Origin: Loktanella sp. D2R18
GTDB lineage: Bacteria > Pseudomonadota > Alphaproteobacteria > Rhodobacterales > Rhodobacteraceae
NCBI RefSeq assembly: GCF_003318235.1
Contig: NZ_QOCG01000030.1
Span: 248,001-312,000 of the forward strand
DNA: 64,000 nucleotides
Direction: 5' to 3'
Shown: positions 18,345 through 28,346 of the stretch, in pieces
How positions within the stretch are numbered: the first letter of the stretch is position 1
Layout: every line of letters begins with the position of its first letter
Position numbers and translations under genes: made by a program
The notes under the pieces: model-generated
The model's input: the letters and a program-made list of their open reading frames with translations, nothing else
Database searches by the model: none
What the model was told of the DNA's origin: nothing

Positions 18345-19366
18345 ATGAAACTGTATTGCTTTCTTGCCGCCATAACTTGTTCAATTTTTTTGCGAAAGCC
18401 GCCACGGCCGAAAACGCACCTATTGCAGGTTTGGACGCGCCCGAATTTGTTGCCGCCGTTGATAGCTGGCTGGCCGGCGATGACCTTATCGCACTGGAAG
18501 CACTGGCAGTACTGGCACGTGCGGAAAATCCAGCGGCACAAATACTGCTGTCCGGGATTGCATCCAGAGGAGGCTTGCATTCCCCTGTAACTGCGGATCT
18601 GGAACGTGCTGACCGCATCGCGCTACTTAGAGCGCCGGGCGGCCTTTCGGGAAGATCATGGCTGACCTTTGCAGAGGATACCGAGCCATTGGCAACTGCG
18701 CTCCTACAGGTCACGCAGATCAGAGAAAAGGCCCCCGCAATATCGGTCCTCATCAGCGCGGGCGAAATAGAAGTCGCGCTTCTAGCGGCACAATCCATGC
18801 TGTACCTAGGCGAGGCAGACGCGTTGATCGAAGCCCTCCAGGGTATGGACGCGCTGCTGCCACCCGAAGTCGATGTGCTGCTGCTTTGGGCTCTTTATCA
18901 GTCAAATAGTGGAAATGCCGGTCGATATGCTGGATCGGCACGTGTTGCGACAAGCATTCTTGACAATGATATTTTCGAACAATCCGAGATGGTTTGGTTG
19001 CCACCTGCGCCACGTGAAATTCTAGAAGATATTGAACGCCTTTCTGACGTCACGCGATTGGGTCGCCAAATTGCTTCATGGACACCGATAACTCAGTTTT
19101 GCGATAACCATTGCGGTTCAACTTCTGAAACCTGTATCGCCGTTGGCGCTAGTATGCTTTATGCCATGGGTCCATTCGCCATGCGAAGCCCACGGACGAG
19201 CATCATACCGAATGAAACCTATTGGAACAGCCCCCGCGCCGAAGCGGACCTTGCACGCAATATTGTAGATCTTCGCAGATATGAAGAAGGCACATTTGAT
19301 AGCATTAACGCATGTTTTATAGATGAAATGGGCGCATTACAGGCCGAACACGGCTATGGTCGATAG
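18345..19366 (+). pseudogene. Secreted hypothetical protein, frameshifted in its signal peptide
   Basis: An ATG at 18345 starts a good signal sequence, MKLYCFLAAITCSIF, which runs into a tract of seven T at 18385-18391. The mature protein (AKAATAENAPIAGLDAPEFV onward) lies in the next frame and stays open to 19366. Eight T in the tract would join them into about 340 residues. The only in-frame start for the long part is a TTG at 18356, giving a poor signal peptide. The mature part is helical and Ala/Leu-rich, like TPR/SEL1-type repeats, with a Cys-containing C-terminal third (FCDNHCGSTSETC). Function unknown. The lesion could be slippage, decay or a homopolymer read error. Confidence 0.6.
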
Positions 19367-19404
19367 CTCATTGAAATACGGCATGGCCACTTCTAAGCAA
19401 AACA

Positions 19405-19435
19405 AAAGGCCGCGCAAACAAATTGCGCGGCCTTT
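19405..19435. terminator. Bidirectional terminator between secreted-protein gene and acs
   Basis: Thirteen-base perfect arms AAAGGCCGCGCAA / TTGCGCGGCCTTT around ACAAA, with T-rich sequence on both sides (TTTCTG on plus, TTTTGTTTTG on minus). It lies between two convergent genes. Confidence 0.85.
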
Positions 19436-19457
19436 CTGAATTTGTTGGACTCAGGTG

Positions 19458-21416
19458 CTAGCCTTTGTTCATCCGGTTTTCGATCAGGTCATCGACCACG
19501 GATGGGTCCGCCAGCGTCGAAATATCACCCAATGTTGCGTGATCGTTTTCAGCGATCTTGCGTAGGATCCGACGCATGATTTTGCCAGAGCGAGTTTTTG
19601 GCAGCCCCGGCGCCCATTGTATCAGGTCAGGCTTGGCGATTGGGCCGATTTCAGCGCGCACCCAGACTTCCAGTTCTTTGCGCAGCGCATCTGTCGGTTC
19701 CTCGCCCGACATCAAGGTGACATAGGCGTAGATCCCCTGCCCCTTAATCGCATGCGGATAGCCAACGACGGCGGCTTCAGCGACTTTGGAATGGGCGACA
19801 AGTGCGCTTTCGACTTCGGCGGTCCCCATCCGGTGACCGGATACGTTGATCACGTCATCAACCCGGCCAGTGATCCAGTAATATCCATCTTCGTCGCGCT
19901 TACAGCCGTCGCCAGTAAAGTAGTAACCTTTGTAATCGCTGAAATAGGTTTTCTCGAACCGTTCATGATCGCCCCAAACGGTGCGCATTTGGGCGGGCCA
20001 GCTATCTTTCATGCATAGCACGCCTTCTGCTGCGGTGTCGTGAATTTCTTCGCCTGACGTGGGCTCCAAAATCACCGGCTGTACGCCAAAGAATGGCACA
20101 GTCGCAGATCCCGGTTTCGTCGACGTTGCGCCCGGCAATGGTGTCAACAAGTGACCGCCAGTTTCAGTCTGCCACCATGTGTCGACGATCGGCACGATGC
20201 CTTTGCCAACAACATCATTGTACCAGTTCCAAGCTTCTGGGTTAATCGGCTCACCCACTGTGCCCAGCACTTTAAGATCAGAAAGGTCGTATTTTTCAAC
20301 GAATTTTGTGCCTTGTCCCATCAATGCCCGGATCGCCGTTGGAGCGGTATAGAATTGATTGACCTTGTGCTTTTCGCAAACCTGCCAAAACCGGCCCGCG
20401 TCTGGGTAGGTCGGCACGCCTTCGAACATCACCGTGGTCGCGCCATTGGCCAGCGGACCGTAGACAATATAGCTGTGCCCCGTGACCCAGCCAACATCAG
20501 CGGTACACCAGAACACGTCACCATCATGGTAATCGAATGTGTATTGCTGCGTCATTGACGCATAAACGAGATAGCCGCCGGAGGAGTGTACAACGCCTTT
20601 GGGCTGCCCAGTTGATCCGGATGTGTAAAGGATGAACAGCGGATCTTCGGCGTTCATCTCAGCAGGTGGGCAGTCTGCGCTGACTTTTTCTTCCATCTCG
20701 TGCAGCCAGTAATCACCTTCCCCACGCCAAGCAATTTGCTGGCCAGTGCGTTTGACAACAAGACATTTCACATCGTGATAGTCATGCAGCAAGGCTTGGT
20801 TCACACTGTCTTTGAGGTTAGTCACACGGCCACCACGTGGCGCACCGTCAGATGTAATCACAACTTTCGCGTCACAAGCATTGACCCGCGCGCCCAAAGC
20901 TTCTGCAGAGAATCCGGCGAACACGATCGAGTGGATCGCCCCGATCCGCGCACAAGCCAACATCGCATAGGCGGCTTCGGGGATCATTGGCAGATAGAGC
21001 ACAACGCGGTCGCCCTTAGTGACGCCCATTTCTTTGAGCACATTCGCCATTTTGCAGGTGCGCGCATACAGCTCTTTGTAGGTGATGTGCTGCGCCTCAT
21101 CATCGGGGCTATCGGGTTCCCAGATGATCGCGGTTTGATCACCACGGGTTTCAAGATGGCGGTCGATACAGTTGGCGGCGACGTTCAGCGTGCCGTCTTC
21201 GAACCATTTGATGTCGATGTCACCCGGCTCAAAGCTGGTGTTCTTAACCTTTGTAAATGGTTTGATCCATTCCAAACGCTTGCCGTGTTCGGCCCAAAAA
21301 CCTTCGGGGTCTGAAATTGATTGCGCGTACATCGCGTCATAGGTCGCCTTATCTGCATGCGCATTGGCAGCCATTTCCGCTGACGGCGGATACATCTTGG
21401 ATGTTTGATCGGTCAT
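19458..21416 (-). CDS. acs: Acetyl-CoA synthetase
   Basis: Acs activates acetate to acetyl-CoA through acetyl-AMP, feeding acetate into central metabolism. The 652-residue protein starts [15 protein letters not shown], and has the AMP-binding P-loop [15 protein letters not shown] near residue 265, the [16 protein letters not shown] core, and the C-terminal [15 protein letters not shown] whose lysine is the known acetylation control site. I chose the ATG at 21416 with GGGGGAGATACC before it; the frame is open 21 codons further upstream. It is monocistronic between the bidirectional terminator and a divergent gene. Confidence 0.97.
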   Translation of the reverse strand: MTDQTSKMYPPSAEMAANAHADKATYDAMYAQSISDPEGFWAEHGKRLEWIKPFTKVKNTSFEPGDIDIKWFEDGTLNVAANCIDRHLETRGDQTAIIWEPDSPDDEAQHITYKELYARTCKMANVLKEMGVTKGDRVVLYLPMIPEAAYAMLACARIGAIHSIVFAGFSAEALGARVNACDAKVVITSDGAPRGGRVTNLKDSVNQALLHDYHDVKCLVVKRTGQQIAWRGEGDYWLHEMEEKVSADCPPAEMNAEDPLFILYTSGSTGQPKGVVHSSGGYLVYASMTQQYTFDYHDGDVFWCTADVGWVTGHSYIVYGPLANGATTVMFEGVPTYPDAGRFWQVCEKHKVNQFYTAPTAIRALMGQGTKFVEKYDLSDLKVLGTVGEPINPEAWNWYNDVVGKGIVPIVDTWWQTETGGHLLTPLPGATSTKPGSATVPFFGVQPVILEPTSGEEIHDTAAEGVLCMKDSWPAQMRTVWGDHERFEKTYFSDYKGYYFTGDGCKRDEDGYYWITGRVDDVINVSGHRMGTAEVESALVAHSKVAEAAVVGYPHAIKGQGIYAYVTLMSGEEPTDALRKELEVWVRAEIGPIAKPDLIQWAPGLPKTRSGKIMRRILRKIAENDHATLGDISTLADPSVVDDLIENRMNKG

Positions 21417-21542
21417 GGTATCTCCCCCCGAGTGACGTGTTTTTTGACCCAAGCCCACGGCCGAGTCCCTCCGCCGCATATCATGATCACAATGGTCAGG
21501 AATCCAAGGTTTCTAGCCAGCCCGATGTGCAATTTGTCAATC

Positions 21543-21572
21543 TTGACACCCGCGAGGCGTGCGTTTTGTAAT
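21543..21572 (+). promoter_or_regulatory. Possible promoter upstream of the 21679 gene
   Basis: TTGACA at 21543-21548 and TGTAAT at 21567-21572 with an 18-base spacer form a sigma70-like pair about 105 bases before the ATG at 21679. Sequence match only. Confidence 0.35.
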
Positions 21573-21678
21573 ATTTTTGACTAGCCTCTCCACAGGCGCG
21601 CACCGATTTCCGAGCCTAACAATCTTAATTAGAAATTAACCACAACAACGCAGGCTTGGCGCAGGTAAAGGGTCGCGC

Positions 21679-22371
21679 ATGCGTTTATTGGTTACGCTCA
21701 TATCTACAATTCTATGTGCCACACCGCTTTGTGCCGGGCCTTGGGCGCGTGAGAAAGGTCAGCTGTTCTTCGCAAGCGGTGGAAGCTTTATGCTTTCGGA
21801 AAACCCGCAAGCACCGGTGAATTTCGATCCGACGTTCTATGGCGAATACGGGTTGAACGGCATAGTTACCCTAGGCATCGACTATCACGCGACGGTGCTT
21901 GAGGGCACCCAATCCGCCGTTGCCTTTGCCAGCTTTCCAATCGGGCAGCCTGCGGGCGATAATGTTTTCGGGGCGCAAATCGGGTTAGGCGGGCGTATGG
22001 ATGCATTTGGGGGCATTGAATATCTGACGCGCGGCGGTGTTTCGTGGGGACGCGGGCTGGATAGTGGGTGGCTAACTGTTGATACCAGCGCCACTTACGG
22101 TACGATTGACCAAGCTTGGCTTGCGAAGGCGGACCTCACATGGGGCCACCATTTTAACGATCACTGGACAGTCATGGCGCAATTGCAGACCGGACAAGGT
22201 GGCAATGATAACACCTATGCCAAAATCAACCCCGCAGTGATTTTCCACCTCAATGACCGCACCTCAATCAGTGTTGGGGCTGTACAATCGTTGACCGAAG
22301 ATCAAGATCCGGCGATCAGAGTGGATATATGGACAACCGCTACAATCCCCCGATTTCGCGCAGCAGAGTAA
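21679..22371 (+). CDS. Exported beta-rich hypothetical protein
   Basis: A 230-residue protein with a clear Sec signal peptide ([20 protein letters not shown]), then alternating aromatic and polar residues such as [12 protein letters not shown] and [14 protein letters not shown]. These suggest an outer-membrane beta-barrel of about ten strands. No catalytic motif is visible. It converges on ureG and overlaps its last codons by 32 bases. I have no function to propose; a barrel assignment is inference from pattern. Confidence 0.7.
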   Translation: MRLLVTLISTILCATPLCAGPWAREKGQLFFASGGSFMLSENPQAPVNFDPTFYGEYGLNGIVTLGIDYHATVLEGTQSAVAFASFPIGQPAGDNVFGAQIGLGGRMDAFGGIEYLTRGGVSWGRGLDSGWLTVDTSATYGTIDQAWLAKADLTWGHHFNDHWTVMAQLQTGQGGNDNTYAKINPAVIFHLNDRTSISVGAVQSLTEDQDPAIRVDIWTTATIPRFRAAE

Positions 22372-22948
22372 TTACCGCCTCAACGCCTTGCCCATTGCGC
22401 AGGCTTGCAAAAACAACGGGAAGATCGCCGCGCATTTTGGCCGCATCCCGTGCCATAACATCGAGCGAGGCGCCGACGTGCGGTGCCAGATCTGTTTTAT
22501 TGATCACAAGAATATCCGAACGCGTAATCGCCGGACCACCCTTGCGCGGGATCTCTTCGCCGGCAGCCACATCGATCACATAGATCGTCACATCCGCCAA
22601 TTCCGGGCTAAAGGTCGCCGACAGATTGTCACCGCCACTTTCGATTAACACCAGTTCTAGATCGGCATGACGCGCGCGCATTTCAGAAATAGCGGCAAGG
22701 TTGATCGACGCATCCTCGCGGATCGCCGTATGCGGGCAGCCGCCAGTTTCGACGCCCATAACCCGATCAGCAGGCAAGATTTGCATGCGCATCAAGGCTT
22801 CGGCATCTTCTTGGGTGTAGATATCGTTGGTAATCACACCAAGGCTGAACTGATCTTTCAGCGCTTTAGCAAGCGCGGCGGTCAGTGTGGTTTTACCGGC
22901 CCCAACAGGCCCCCCAATTCCAACGCGCAATGGTCCGTGCGGTGACAT
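22340..22948 (-). CDS. ureG: Urease accessory GTPase UreG
   Basis: UreG is the GTPase that drives nickel insertion into urease with UreD, UreE and UreF. The 202-residue protein starts [20 protein letters not shown]; the P-loop [10 protein letters not shown] is at residues 13-22, and a CPH metal motif ([11 protein letters not shown]) is near residue 70. The Switch region has [17 protein letters not shown], and [11 protein letters not shown] binds guanine. It is the last gene of the urease operon, 16 bases after ureF, and its 3' end overlaps the convergent exported-protein gene. Confidence 0.97.
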   Translation of the reverse strand: MSPHGPLRVGIGGPVGAGKTTLTAALAKALKDQFSLGVITNDIYTQEDAEALMRMQILPADRVMGVETGGCPHTAIREDASINLAAISEMRARHADLELVLIESGGDNLSATFSPELADVTIYVIDVAAGEEIPRKGGPAITRSDILVINKTDLAPHVGASLDVMARDAAKMRGDLPVVFASLRNGQGVEAVITLLREIGGL

Positions 22949-22964
22949 GATGATGGCTTTCTAC

Positions 22965-23600
22965 TTAGGATCGAAAAATACGTGGGCTTTGGGTTTCGTG
23001 CTGCATCGATGCGATATCAACAGCGAGGGTTGATGAGCCAATCGCACCGAGATCAGAATGCGCGGCCTGCATGCCTATATCGCGACAGATCGGCGCGAGT
23101 GCCGCCAAAATACGCTGCCCTTCGGTTTGGCCGAGCGGCATCAGCCGCTGCGCGGCCTGCACCAGATTGCTCGCAAAGCATTGCAACCAAACCTGCGCTG
23201 TTTGCGCAGCAGGCACCCCCATCAGCCCAACGGCCCGCCCAACCGCCACTGGATACGCCATATCCGGTAGGTCTAAATGCCAGACCGCACGGGTTGTTGC
23301 GGCAAAAGCCGCCCCTTGCTGCATGGTCTCCATCCGGCGTTCTTGGGATGGGGCCAATACCGCGGCGAGAGCTGCGACTTCGGTCACATCATCCGCCCCA
23401 TGTGCCACGCAAAGCAAAATCGCGTCCGTGCGCCCGGCCCCATGGGTCAGCACATCTACCAACCAGTCTTGCAAACCTTGCGCCCCTTCCACATCGCCGC
23501 GTTGCACAGCACGTTCCAACCCATGAGACCAAGCAAATGCACCAATTGGATAGGCGGGTGACAGCCATTGGGTCAGAGTTAAAAGGTGATCAATGTGCAT
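22965..23600 (-). CDS. ureF: Urease accessory protein UreF
   Basis: UreF acts with UreD and UreG as the urease activation complex. The protein is about 211 residues if started at the ATG at 23600 (MHIDHLLTLTQWLSPAYPIG), which matches the family start; it overlaps the end of ureE by about 11 bases, showing translational coupling. Family features include SPAYPIGAFAWSHGLE and the helical all-alpha fold. The open frame extends 25 codons further upstream inside ureE, and this is not conserved. Confidence 0.93.
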   Translation of the reverse strand: MHIDHLLTLTQWLSPAYPIGAFAWSHGLERAVQRGDVEGAQGLQDWLVDVLTHGAGRTDAILLCVAHGADDVTEVAALAAVLAPSQERRMETMQQGAAFAATTRAVWHLDLPDMAYPVAVGRAVGLMGVPAAQTAQVWLQCFASNLVQAAQRLMPLGQTEGQRILAALAPICRDIGMQAAHSDLGAIGSSTLAVDIASMQHETQSPRIFRS

Positions 23601-24048
23601 GAGAATGGCTGTGATCATGGCCCATTGTGCGGCCATGCCCATATGCCCCGCCTTCGGGGGTAAACGGCCCGTCAAAATCAGTCACAGTTGCACCCAATTG
23701 TTCCAACATCGCGCGCATGACTTTTTCACGCTGCACAACCAGCGCATCAGGTAATATTGCACAGGGCGCATGACGATTGCCGATATGCCAGCCGAGCCGC
23801 ACCAAATCGCCGTTGATCCGCATCAGCGGTTCATCGGCAGCGGTGACACCAATTTCACGGCCGTCATCCAGCACAAAAACATGGCCCGCATCAACTGATG
23901 TCGTCTGGGCAAGATCAACCAAAAACGGCTCTCCGCCCGTTGTCACCAACCGCTTGCGCCGCAAAAGCCGCGCATCATAGGTCAGCGAAACACTGTCGGC
24001 GACAGGGCCGTGCGCATGACGATGTGTGTGATGGGCAACCGCCTGCAT
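23590..24048 (-). CDS. ureE: Urease accessory nickel chaperone UreE
   Basis: UreE binds Ni(II) and delivers it to the activation complex. The 152-residue protein has a core with HIGNRHAPCAIL, and its last part is His-rich: GHGRTMGHDHSHSHAH, plus an additional His-rich N-terminus (AHHTHRHAHG). Tails of this kind store or capture nickel. Two His-rich ends on one UreE is more than usual. It follows the inserted exported-protein gene by 2 bases and precedes ureF with overlap. Confidence 0.95.
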   Translation of the reverse strand: MQAVAHHTHRHAHGPVADSVSLTYDARLLRRKRLVTTGGEPFLVDLAQTTSVDAGHVFVLDDGREIGVTAADEPLMRINGDLVRLGWHIGNRHAPCAILPDALVVQREKVMRAMLEQLGATVTDFDGPFTPEGGAYGHGRTMGHDHSHSHAH

Positions 24049-24050
24049 GT

Positions 24051-24644
24051 TTATTTTCCAACCGGCACAATGCCGGTGACCTCATAGACATCCATCTCGT
24101 CCGTTTCGACATCCAAATAAGTGGCAAGATACCCGATGCCCAGCTCTGGCAGATAGTGTATTCCCTCTTCATAAGGATACCCATCGCCCGATGAAGCGAG
24201 CGTGCCCGCAATCATATCATAGGTACAATCGCCATATGTCCGCTGCTCAAGAGCACCCCAGCGCGCGACCACCTTATCTTCATATGTACCCGCGCTGTCA
24301 GACACAGTCATACGCCCTAAAAAGACCCCGCCCGGTTCAGGGGCCGGCATCTCATCGGGAAGGATGCTGAACACATAGTCCACCCGCGTATCTAACGCAG
24401 GAACCCCATTGTCGATTTCGACAAATTCGAGCAAATAGACGCCCTGTCCCAGCAGCGCACGCGAGACATAGCCATCCGAATAGGTACTGGTTAACGCCAC
24501 CTGATCCGCGGACAACATTTGATAGGTCTCTGACACGTCCGGACCCATTTGGAACGTGATCCCCGCCGCCAAATCAGCCGCGACCGGGCAATCCGCCCAA
24601 GCGGGCCCAGCCAATGCAGCAAGGCAAAATAGATGTTTCATCAT
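24051..24644 (-). CDS. Exported hypothetical protein inserted in the urease operon
   Basis: Translation from the ATG at 24644 gives about 197 residues with a signal peptide, MMKHLFCLAALAGPAWADC, followed by an acidic beta-rich domain. The C-terminal third contains two Cys (DCTYDM and DCP) that could pair. The frame is open upstream to 24920 but that part overlaps the small ORF at 24683 and has no coding character. It stands between ureC and ureE, immediately before ureE (2-base gap), and is not one of the known urease genes. A role in urea or nickel use is inference from position only. Confidence 0.7.
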   Translation of the reverse strand: MMKHLFCLAALAGPAWADCPVAADLAAGITFQMGPDVSETYQMLSADQVALTSTYSDGYVSRALLGQGVYLLEFVEIDNGVPALDTRVDYVFSILPDEMPAPEPGGVFLGRMTVSDSAGTYEDKVVARWGALEQRTYGDCTYDMIAGTLASSGDGYPYEEGIHYLPELGIGYLATYLDVETDEMDVYEVTGIVPVGK

Positions 24645-24682
24645 AACGCTCCCCTTTGGTTTTGCCAAAAGGTAGCGTAATT

Positions 24683-24820
24683 TTATCTGCGCGTCGTTAG
24701 TCGATACACAAAACGCGCCGCCGTCAGCGGTAAGCGCAGCGTTTCGCGCACACTGGCTTTGACCAATTCGGTCGCCATTTCGCGGTTCGTGATCATTGTG
24801 TTGTCTGTCTGGAAAGCCAT
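24683..24820 (-). CDS. Small 45-residue protein downstream of ureC
   Basis: An ATG at 24820 preceded by GAATGAGGCACG (spacing 7) opens a 45-codon frame ending at TAA 24683-24685. The product has MAFQTDNTMITNREMATELV at its start and a basic C-terminus RFVYRLTTRR. It is amphipathic and basic, so it may bind membrane or nucleic acid. It lies between ureC and the exported-protein gene. The in-frame extension of that gene on the same strand covers the same DNA in another frame, so only one of them is coding here; the ribosome binding site favours this ORF. Confidence 0.5.
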   Translation of the reverse strand: MAFQTDNTMITNREMATELVKASVRETLRLPLTAARFVYRLTTRR

Positions 24821-24916
24821 ATCGTGCCTCATTCAAAGCGATGGTTTCCTCCCTAAGACCCATGTTAAAATGCTGCATCGCAGCAATCAAGCCCCCCAGA
24901 CGTAACGTCATCCACA

Positions 24917-26677
24917 TCAAAATAGGAAATACCGCTGCGCCATTGGCAATTCTTTCGCCGGTTCACAGGTGAGCAATTCACCATCAGCGCGCACTTCGTA
25001 GGTTTCGGGGTTTACTTCCATATGTGGCATCGCATCGTTCAGTTTCAGATCACGCTTGCCGATCCCACGGGTGTTGGACACCGGCAATGTTTGTTTCGCC
25101 AGCCCCAGTTTGTCACGCAACCCGTCGTCTTGGGCCGCTGCACTGACAAAGGTCACTGCGGAATTTTCAACCGACCGGCCGTAGGCACCAAACATCGGGC
25201 GCGTGTAAACGGGCTGCGGCGTCGGAATGGACGCATTCGGATCGCCCATCTGTGCCGCGACAATCGTGCCACCCATCAGAATCATTTCAGGTTTCACTCC
25301 AAAGAACGCGGGGTTCCACAGCACTAGATCCGCACGTTTGCCCACCTCGATTGAGCCAACATGCGCCGAAATCCCATGCGCAATGGCAGGGTTAATTGTA
25401 TATTTCGCGATATAACGGCGCACACGCATGTTGTCGTTATCACCGGTTTCCTCGGGCAGGCTACCGCGCTGTTTCTTCATTTTATCAGCCGTTTGCCACG
25501 TGCGGATCAGCACTTCACCGACGCGACCCATCGCCTGGCTGTCGGATGCGATAATCGAAAATGCGCCCATGTCGTGCAAAATATCTTCGGCGGCAATGGT
25601 TTCCCGGCGGATACGGCTTTCGGCAAAAGCGACATCTTCGGGGATGGATTTATCAAGATGATGGCAAACCATCAACATATCGAGATGCTCATCCACCGTG
25701 TTCACCGTAAAGGGCCGTGTTGGATTGGTAGAGGACGGCAGCACATGCGCCTCACCGCAAATTTTAATGATATCAGGCGCGTGCCCACCACCGGCACCTT
25801 CGGTATGGAAGGCGTGGATCGTGCGGCCTTTCATGGCCCCCACAGTGTTTTCGACAAAGCCAGATTCATTCAGTGTATCGGTGTGGATCATCACCTGCAC
25901 GTCCATCGCGTCTGCGACACACAAGCAGTTATCGATAGCCGCAGGGGTGGTCCCCCAGTCTTCGTGCAACTTAAGGCAAGATGCGCCGCCCAACACTTGT
26001 TCTTCCAATGCGGCAGGCAAAGACGCATTACCCTTCCCCGCGAAGGCAAGGTTCATCGGAAAGGCATCAGCTGACTGCATCATCCGACCCAGGTGCCAAG
26101 GCCCAGGCGTGCAGGTCGTCGCCAGCGTCCCATGCGCCGGGCCAGTGCCGCCGCCGATCATCGTGGTCAGGCCGGAATGCAACGCATCCTCAATCTGTTG
26201 CGGGCAGATAAAGTGGATATGGCTGTCGATCCCGCCAGCCGTCAGAATACGGCCCTCGCCTGCAATCGCCTCGGTTCCGGGGCCCACGATGATATCCACG
26301 CCCGGTTGGGTATCTGGATTACCCGCCTTACCGATAGCAACGATCACGCCGCCCTTTAGGCCAACATCCGCCTTGATAATACCGGTCCAATCCACGATCA
26401 GCGCATTGGTGATGACCGTATCAACGGCCCCTTCAGCGCGGGTCGCTTGCGATTGGCCCATGCCGTCGCGAATGACTTTACCACCGCCGAACTTGACCTC
26501 TTCACCATAATACAAAGCGTTGCCACCCGACCCGCCAGTGACAGCTGCACCCGCAGCTTCGGCGGTCAAATCACGCTCAACTTCGATAATCAAATCCGTA
26601 TCGGCAAGCCGAACCTTATCGCCCACTGTGGGCCCAAACATAGCCGCATAGTCACGGCGCGAAATTACTGCTGGCAT
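24917..26677 (-). CDS. ureC: Urease alpha subunit
   Basis: UreC is the catalytic subunit hydrolysing urea to ammonia and carbamate at a di-nickel site. The product has 586 residues, slightly longer than the usual 567-572. Active-site features: HIHFICPQQ, the carbamylated lysine in [12 protein letters not shown], nickel His residues in [10 protein letters not shown] and [14 protein letters not shown], and the flap motif [12 protein letters not shown] with its Cys/His pair. The C-terminus ends in [10 protein letters not shown], typical of the family. The start ATG lies one base after the ureB stop. Confidence 0.98.
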   Translation of the reverse strand: MPAVISRRDYAAMFGPTVGDKVRLADTDLIIEVERDLTAEAAGAAVTGGSGGNALYYGEEVKFGGGKVIRDGMGQSQATRAEGAVDTVITNALIVDWTGIIKADVGLKGGVIVAIGKAGNPDTQPGVDIIVGPGTEAIAGEGRILTAGGIDSHIHFICPQQIEDALHSGLTTMIGGGTGPAHGTLATTCTPGPWHLGRMMQSADAFPMNLAFAGKGNASLPAALEEQVLGGASCLKLHEDWGTTPAAIDNCLCVADAMDVQVMIHTDTLNESGFVENTVGAMKGRTIHAFHTEGAGGGHAPDIIKICGEAHVLPSSTNPTRPFTVNTVDEHLDMLMVCHHLDKSIPEDVAFAESRIRRETIAAEDILHDMGAFSIIASDSQAMGRVGEVLIRTWQTADKMKKQRGSLPEETGDNDNMRVRRYIAKYTINPAIAHGISAHVGSIEVGKRADLVLWNPAFFGVKPEMILMGGTIVAAQMGDPNASIPTPQPVYTRPMFGAYGRSVENSAVTFVSAAAQDDGLRDKLGLAKQTLPVSNTRGIGKRDLKLNDAMPHMEVNPETYEVRADGELLTCEPAKELPMAQRYFLF

Positions 26678-26678
26678 C

Positions 26679-26984
26679 TTAAAGATCCCCCATCACGTTT
26701 GCATTAAACCCAAATACGCGGCGCGCGCCGGACATCGGGATCAGTGATACTTCGCGGCGTTGCCCCGGTTCAAACCGCACGGCGGTGCCCGCAGCGATAT
26801 CCAAACGCAAGCCATGTGCGGCTGCGCGGTCAAAATCCAACGCAGGGTTGGTTTCTGCAAAATGAAAATGCGATCCGACTTGTACGGGGCGGTCGCCTGT
26901 ATTGGCCACTTCCATCACCACAACTTCGGCGCCTGCATTTAATGTAATATCGCCCTCTGCGACGATCAATTCACCGGGTTTCAT
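26679..26984 (-). CDS. ureB: Urease beta subunit
   Basis: UreB is the 101-residue structural beta subunit of urease, joined to UreA and UreC in a heterotrimer. It begins [20 protein letters not shown] and contains the conserved [19 protein letters not shown] stretch. Length fits the family. One base separates its stop from the ureC start. Confidence 0.97.
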   Translation of the reverse strand: MKPGELIVAEGDITLNAGAEVVVMEVANTGDRPVQVGSHFHFAETNPALDFDRAAAHGLRLDIAAGTAVRFEPGQRREVSLIPMSGARRVFGFNANVMGDL

Positions 26985-27026
26985 TGCGCTCCCCCTCTCA
27001 TCATCTTGCTAAAAATACTCAAAAAA

Positions 27027-27329
27027 TCAACGGATCGGGTCATGCACTGTCACCAATTTTGTCCCGTCTGGGAATGTCGCTTCGACCTGCACTTCGTGGA
27101 TCATTTCGGCGATGCCATCCATGACCTGATCGCGGGTGATCACAGCGGCACCCGCCTGCATCATGTCAGCGACGGACCGCCCATCACGCGCGCCTTCGAC
27201 AACGGCATCGGTGATCAGCGCAATCGCTTCGGGGTAGTTCAGCTTGACGCCACGGGCCAGACGCTTGCGCGCGACCTCGGCCGCCATGGCGATCAATAGT
27301 TTGTCTTTTTCACGCGGGGTCAGTTGCAT
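27027..27329 (-). CDS. ureA: Urease gamma subunit
   Basis: The 100-residue gamma subunit starts [19 protein letters not shown] and has the conserved [17 protein letters not shown] and the [20 protein letters not shown] end. It is a helical structural subunit of the enzyme. It begins 3 bases after the ureD stop, and ureB follows after 42 bases. Confidence 0.98.
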   Translation of the reverse strand: MQLTPREKDKLLIAMAAEVARKRLARGVKLNYPEAIALITDAVVEGARDGRSVADMMQAGAAVITRDQVMDGIAEMIHEVQVEATFPDGTKLVTVHDPIR

Positions 27330-27332
27330 GGT

Positions 27333-28118
27333 CTATAGTCTCCAAACTCGGGGGATCGGCGCGCATGACAGCGCCTCAACAACAGGAATTAGAATGCGGC
27401 GCAGCGCAAACCCATCTTCGGCCAAAAGCCGCACCAAAAGCAAATCATCTGCAATCAAACTTGCGCCACAGGTTTCAGGTAAATCAAGTTTTTGCGCTTG
27501 CGGCCCCGCCAAGACAATCGTCGCCATTGCCCCGGCATTGCCTGCAATCGCCCGGCGTTGCAGATGGGTTTTGGCGTCGCCAATCAATCGCAGCGCATCC
27601 GCAAAAACCAATTTATTGTCACGCCAAATCCGCCATTGATCGGTAAAACGCAAGTTCCGCACATCTTCACCCATTGCAGGGCGGCCAAAGATGACAGGTT
27701 CAACAATAAGTGCCGTTGCGTCCGCGGCCAGATGCACATGCATCTGCCGGTCAAGCGCCGCACTTTCGAACAGAATGGTTTCTTGGGGGATCCAATCGAT
27801 GCGCCCCCCTGATCCGACGTTCAAAGCGACCTTTGACTGCGCGATCTGACCGGGGTGTGCACGGTAGCCGCGTTCAGCGGCTTGCGACGACAAGGTGATA
27901 TGCGCGCCCGCGCTTGCGGTCACGTCAAACTGCATCTGATCGCCACCTGTCAGACCGCCCGCTGTATTTAGGAACACAGCGTCCAGTGCATCGCCGCGCA
28001 CACGCGGAAACAACGCCTTGAGCGATCCTTCTTGCCGTAAATCAGCAATCACCGTCTCGGCCCCGCGACGTTTCGCGGTCAATACCAATGCGCCCTTTGC
28101 GCGCGGGCCAGTTGGCAC
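27333..28118 (-). CDS. ureD: Urease accessory protein UreD
   Basis: UreD (UreH) is the scaffold that holds UreF and UreG on apo-urease. The conserved part has AVFLNTAGGLTGGDQM, an AERGYRAHPG stretch, ALDRQMHVHLAADATALIVE and IFGRPAMGE. The frame is open from 28337 but has no ATG near the conserved start. A GTG at 28118 (V/M-PTGPRAKGALVL) gives 261 residues and fits the known N-terminal alignment. Upstream codons to about 28166 might also be coding, from a rare start. It is first in the operon ureD-A-B-C-..-E-F-G. Confidence 0.9.
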   Translation of the reverse strand: MPTGPRAKGALVLTAKRRGAETVIADLRQEGSLKALFPRVRGDALDAVFLNTAGGLTGGDQMQFDVTASAGAHITLSSQAAERGYRAHPGQIAQSKVALNVGSGGRIDWIPQETILFESAALDRQMHVHLAADATALIVEPVIFGRPAMGEDVRNLRFTDQWRIWRDNKLVFADALRLIGDAKTHLQRRAIAGNAGAMATIVLAGPQAQKLDLPETCGASLIADDLLLVRLLAEDGFALRRILIPVVEALSCAPIPRVWRL

Positions 28119-28303
28119 GGCGTCGGCTGCGTGTATTTGGGCGGCATAGGTAATGGGCTGGCCTCGACGATTAATCTTTCGCCGTTCAAACTGCCAAAAA
28201 TCACGCAGTAGTTTCCAGCAAAACGCCACGAAAGCGCACAAATTTTGACGCGGAATAGCCCAACCGCCCAAAAATGCGGCAGCACGGCATCCAAAACGCA
28301 ATA

Positions 28304-28322
28304 GGGGCGCAAAATGCGCCCC
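28304..28322. terminator. Hairpin after the beta-helix protein gene
   Basis: GGGGCGC / GCGCCCC with an AAAAT loop, located 25-43 bases beyond the stop of the gene at 28347 and upstream of ureD. There is no clear T run. Confidence 0.4.
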
Positions 28323-28346
28323 CTGAAACCCGTTCACATCATGCCA

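Noticed and set aside
22982..23602. Plus-strand frame opposite ureF
   Set aside because: ureF has family motifs and the operon context; the shadow is Arg/Pro-rich.
25698..26510. Long plus-strand frame opposite ureC
   Set aside because: ureC is complete on the minus strand; the opposite frame is a composition effect.
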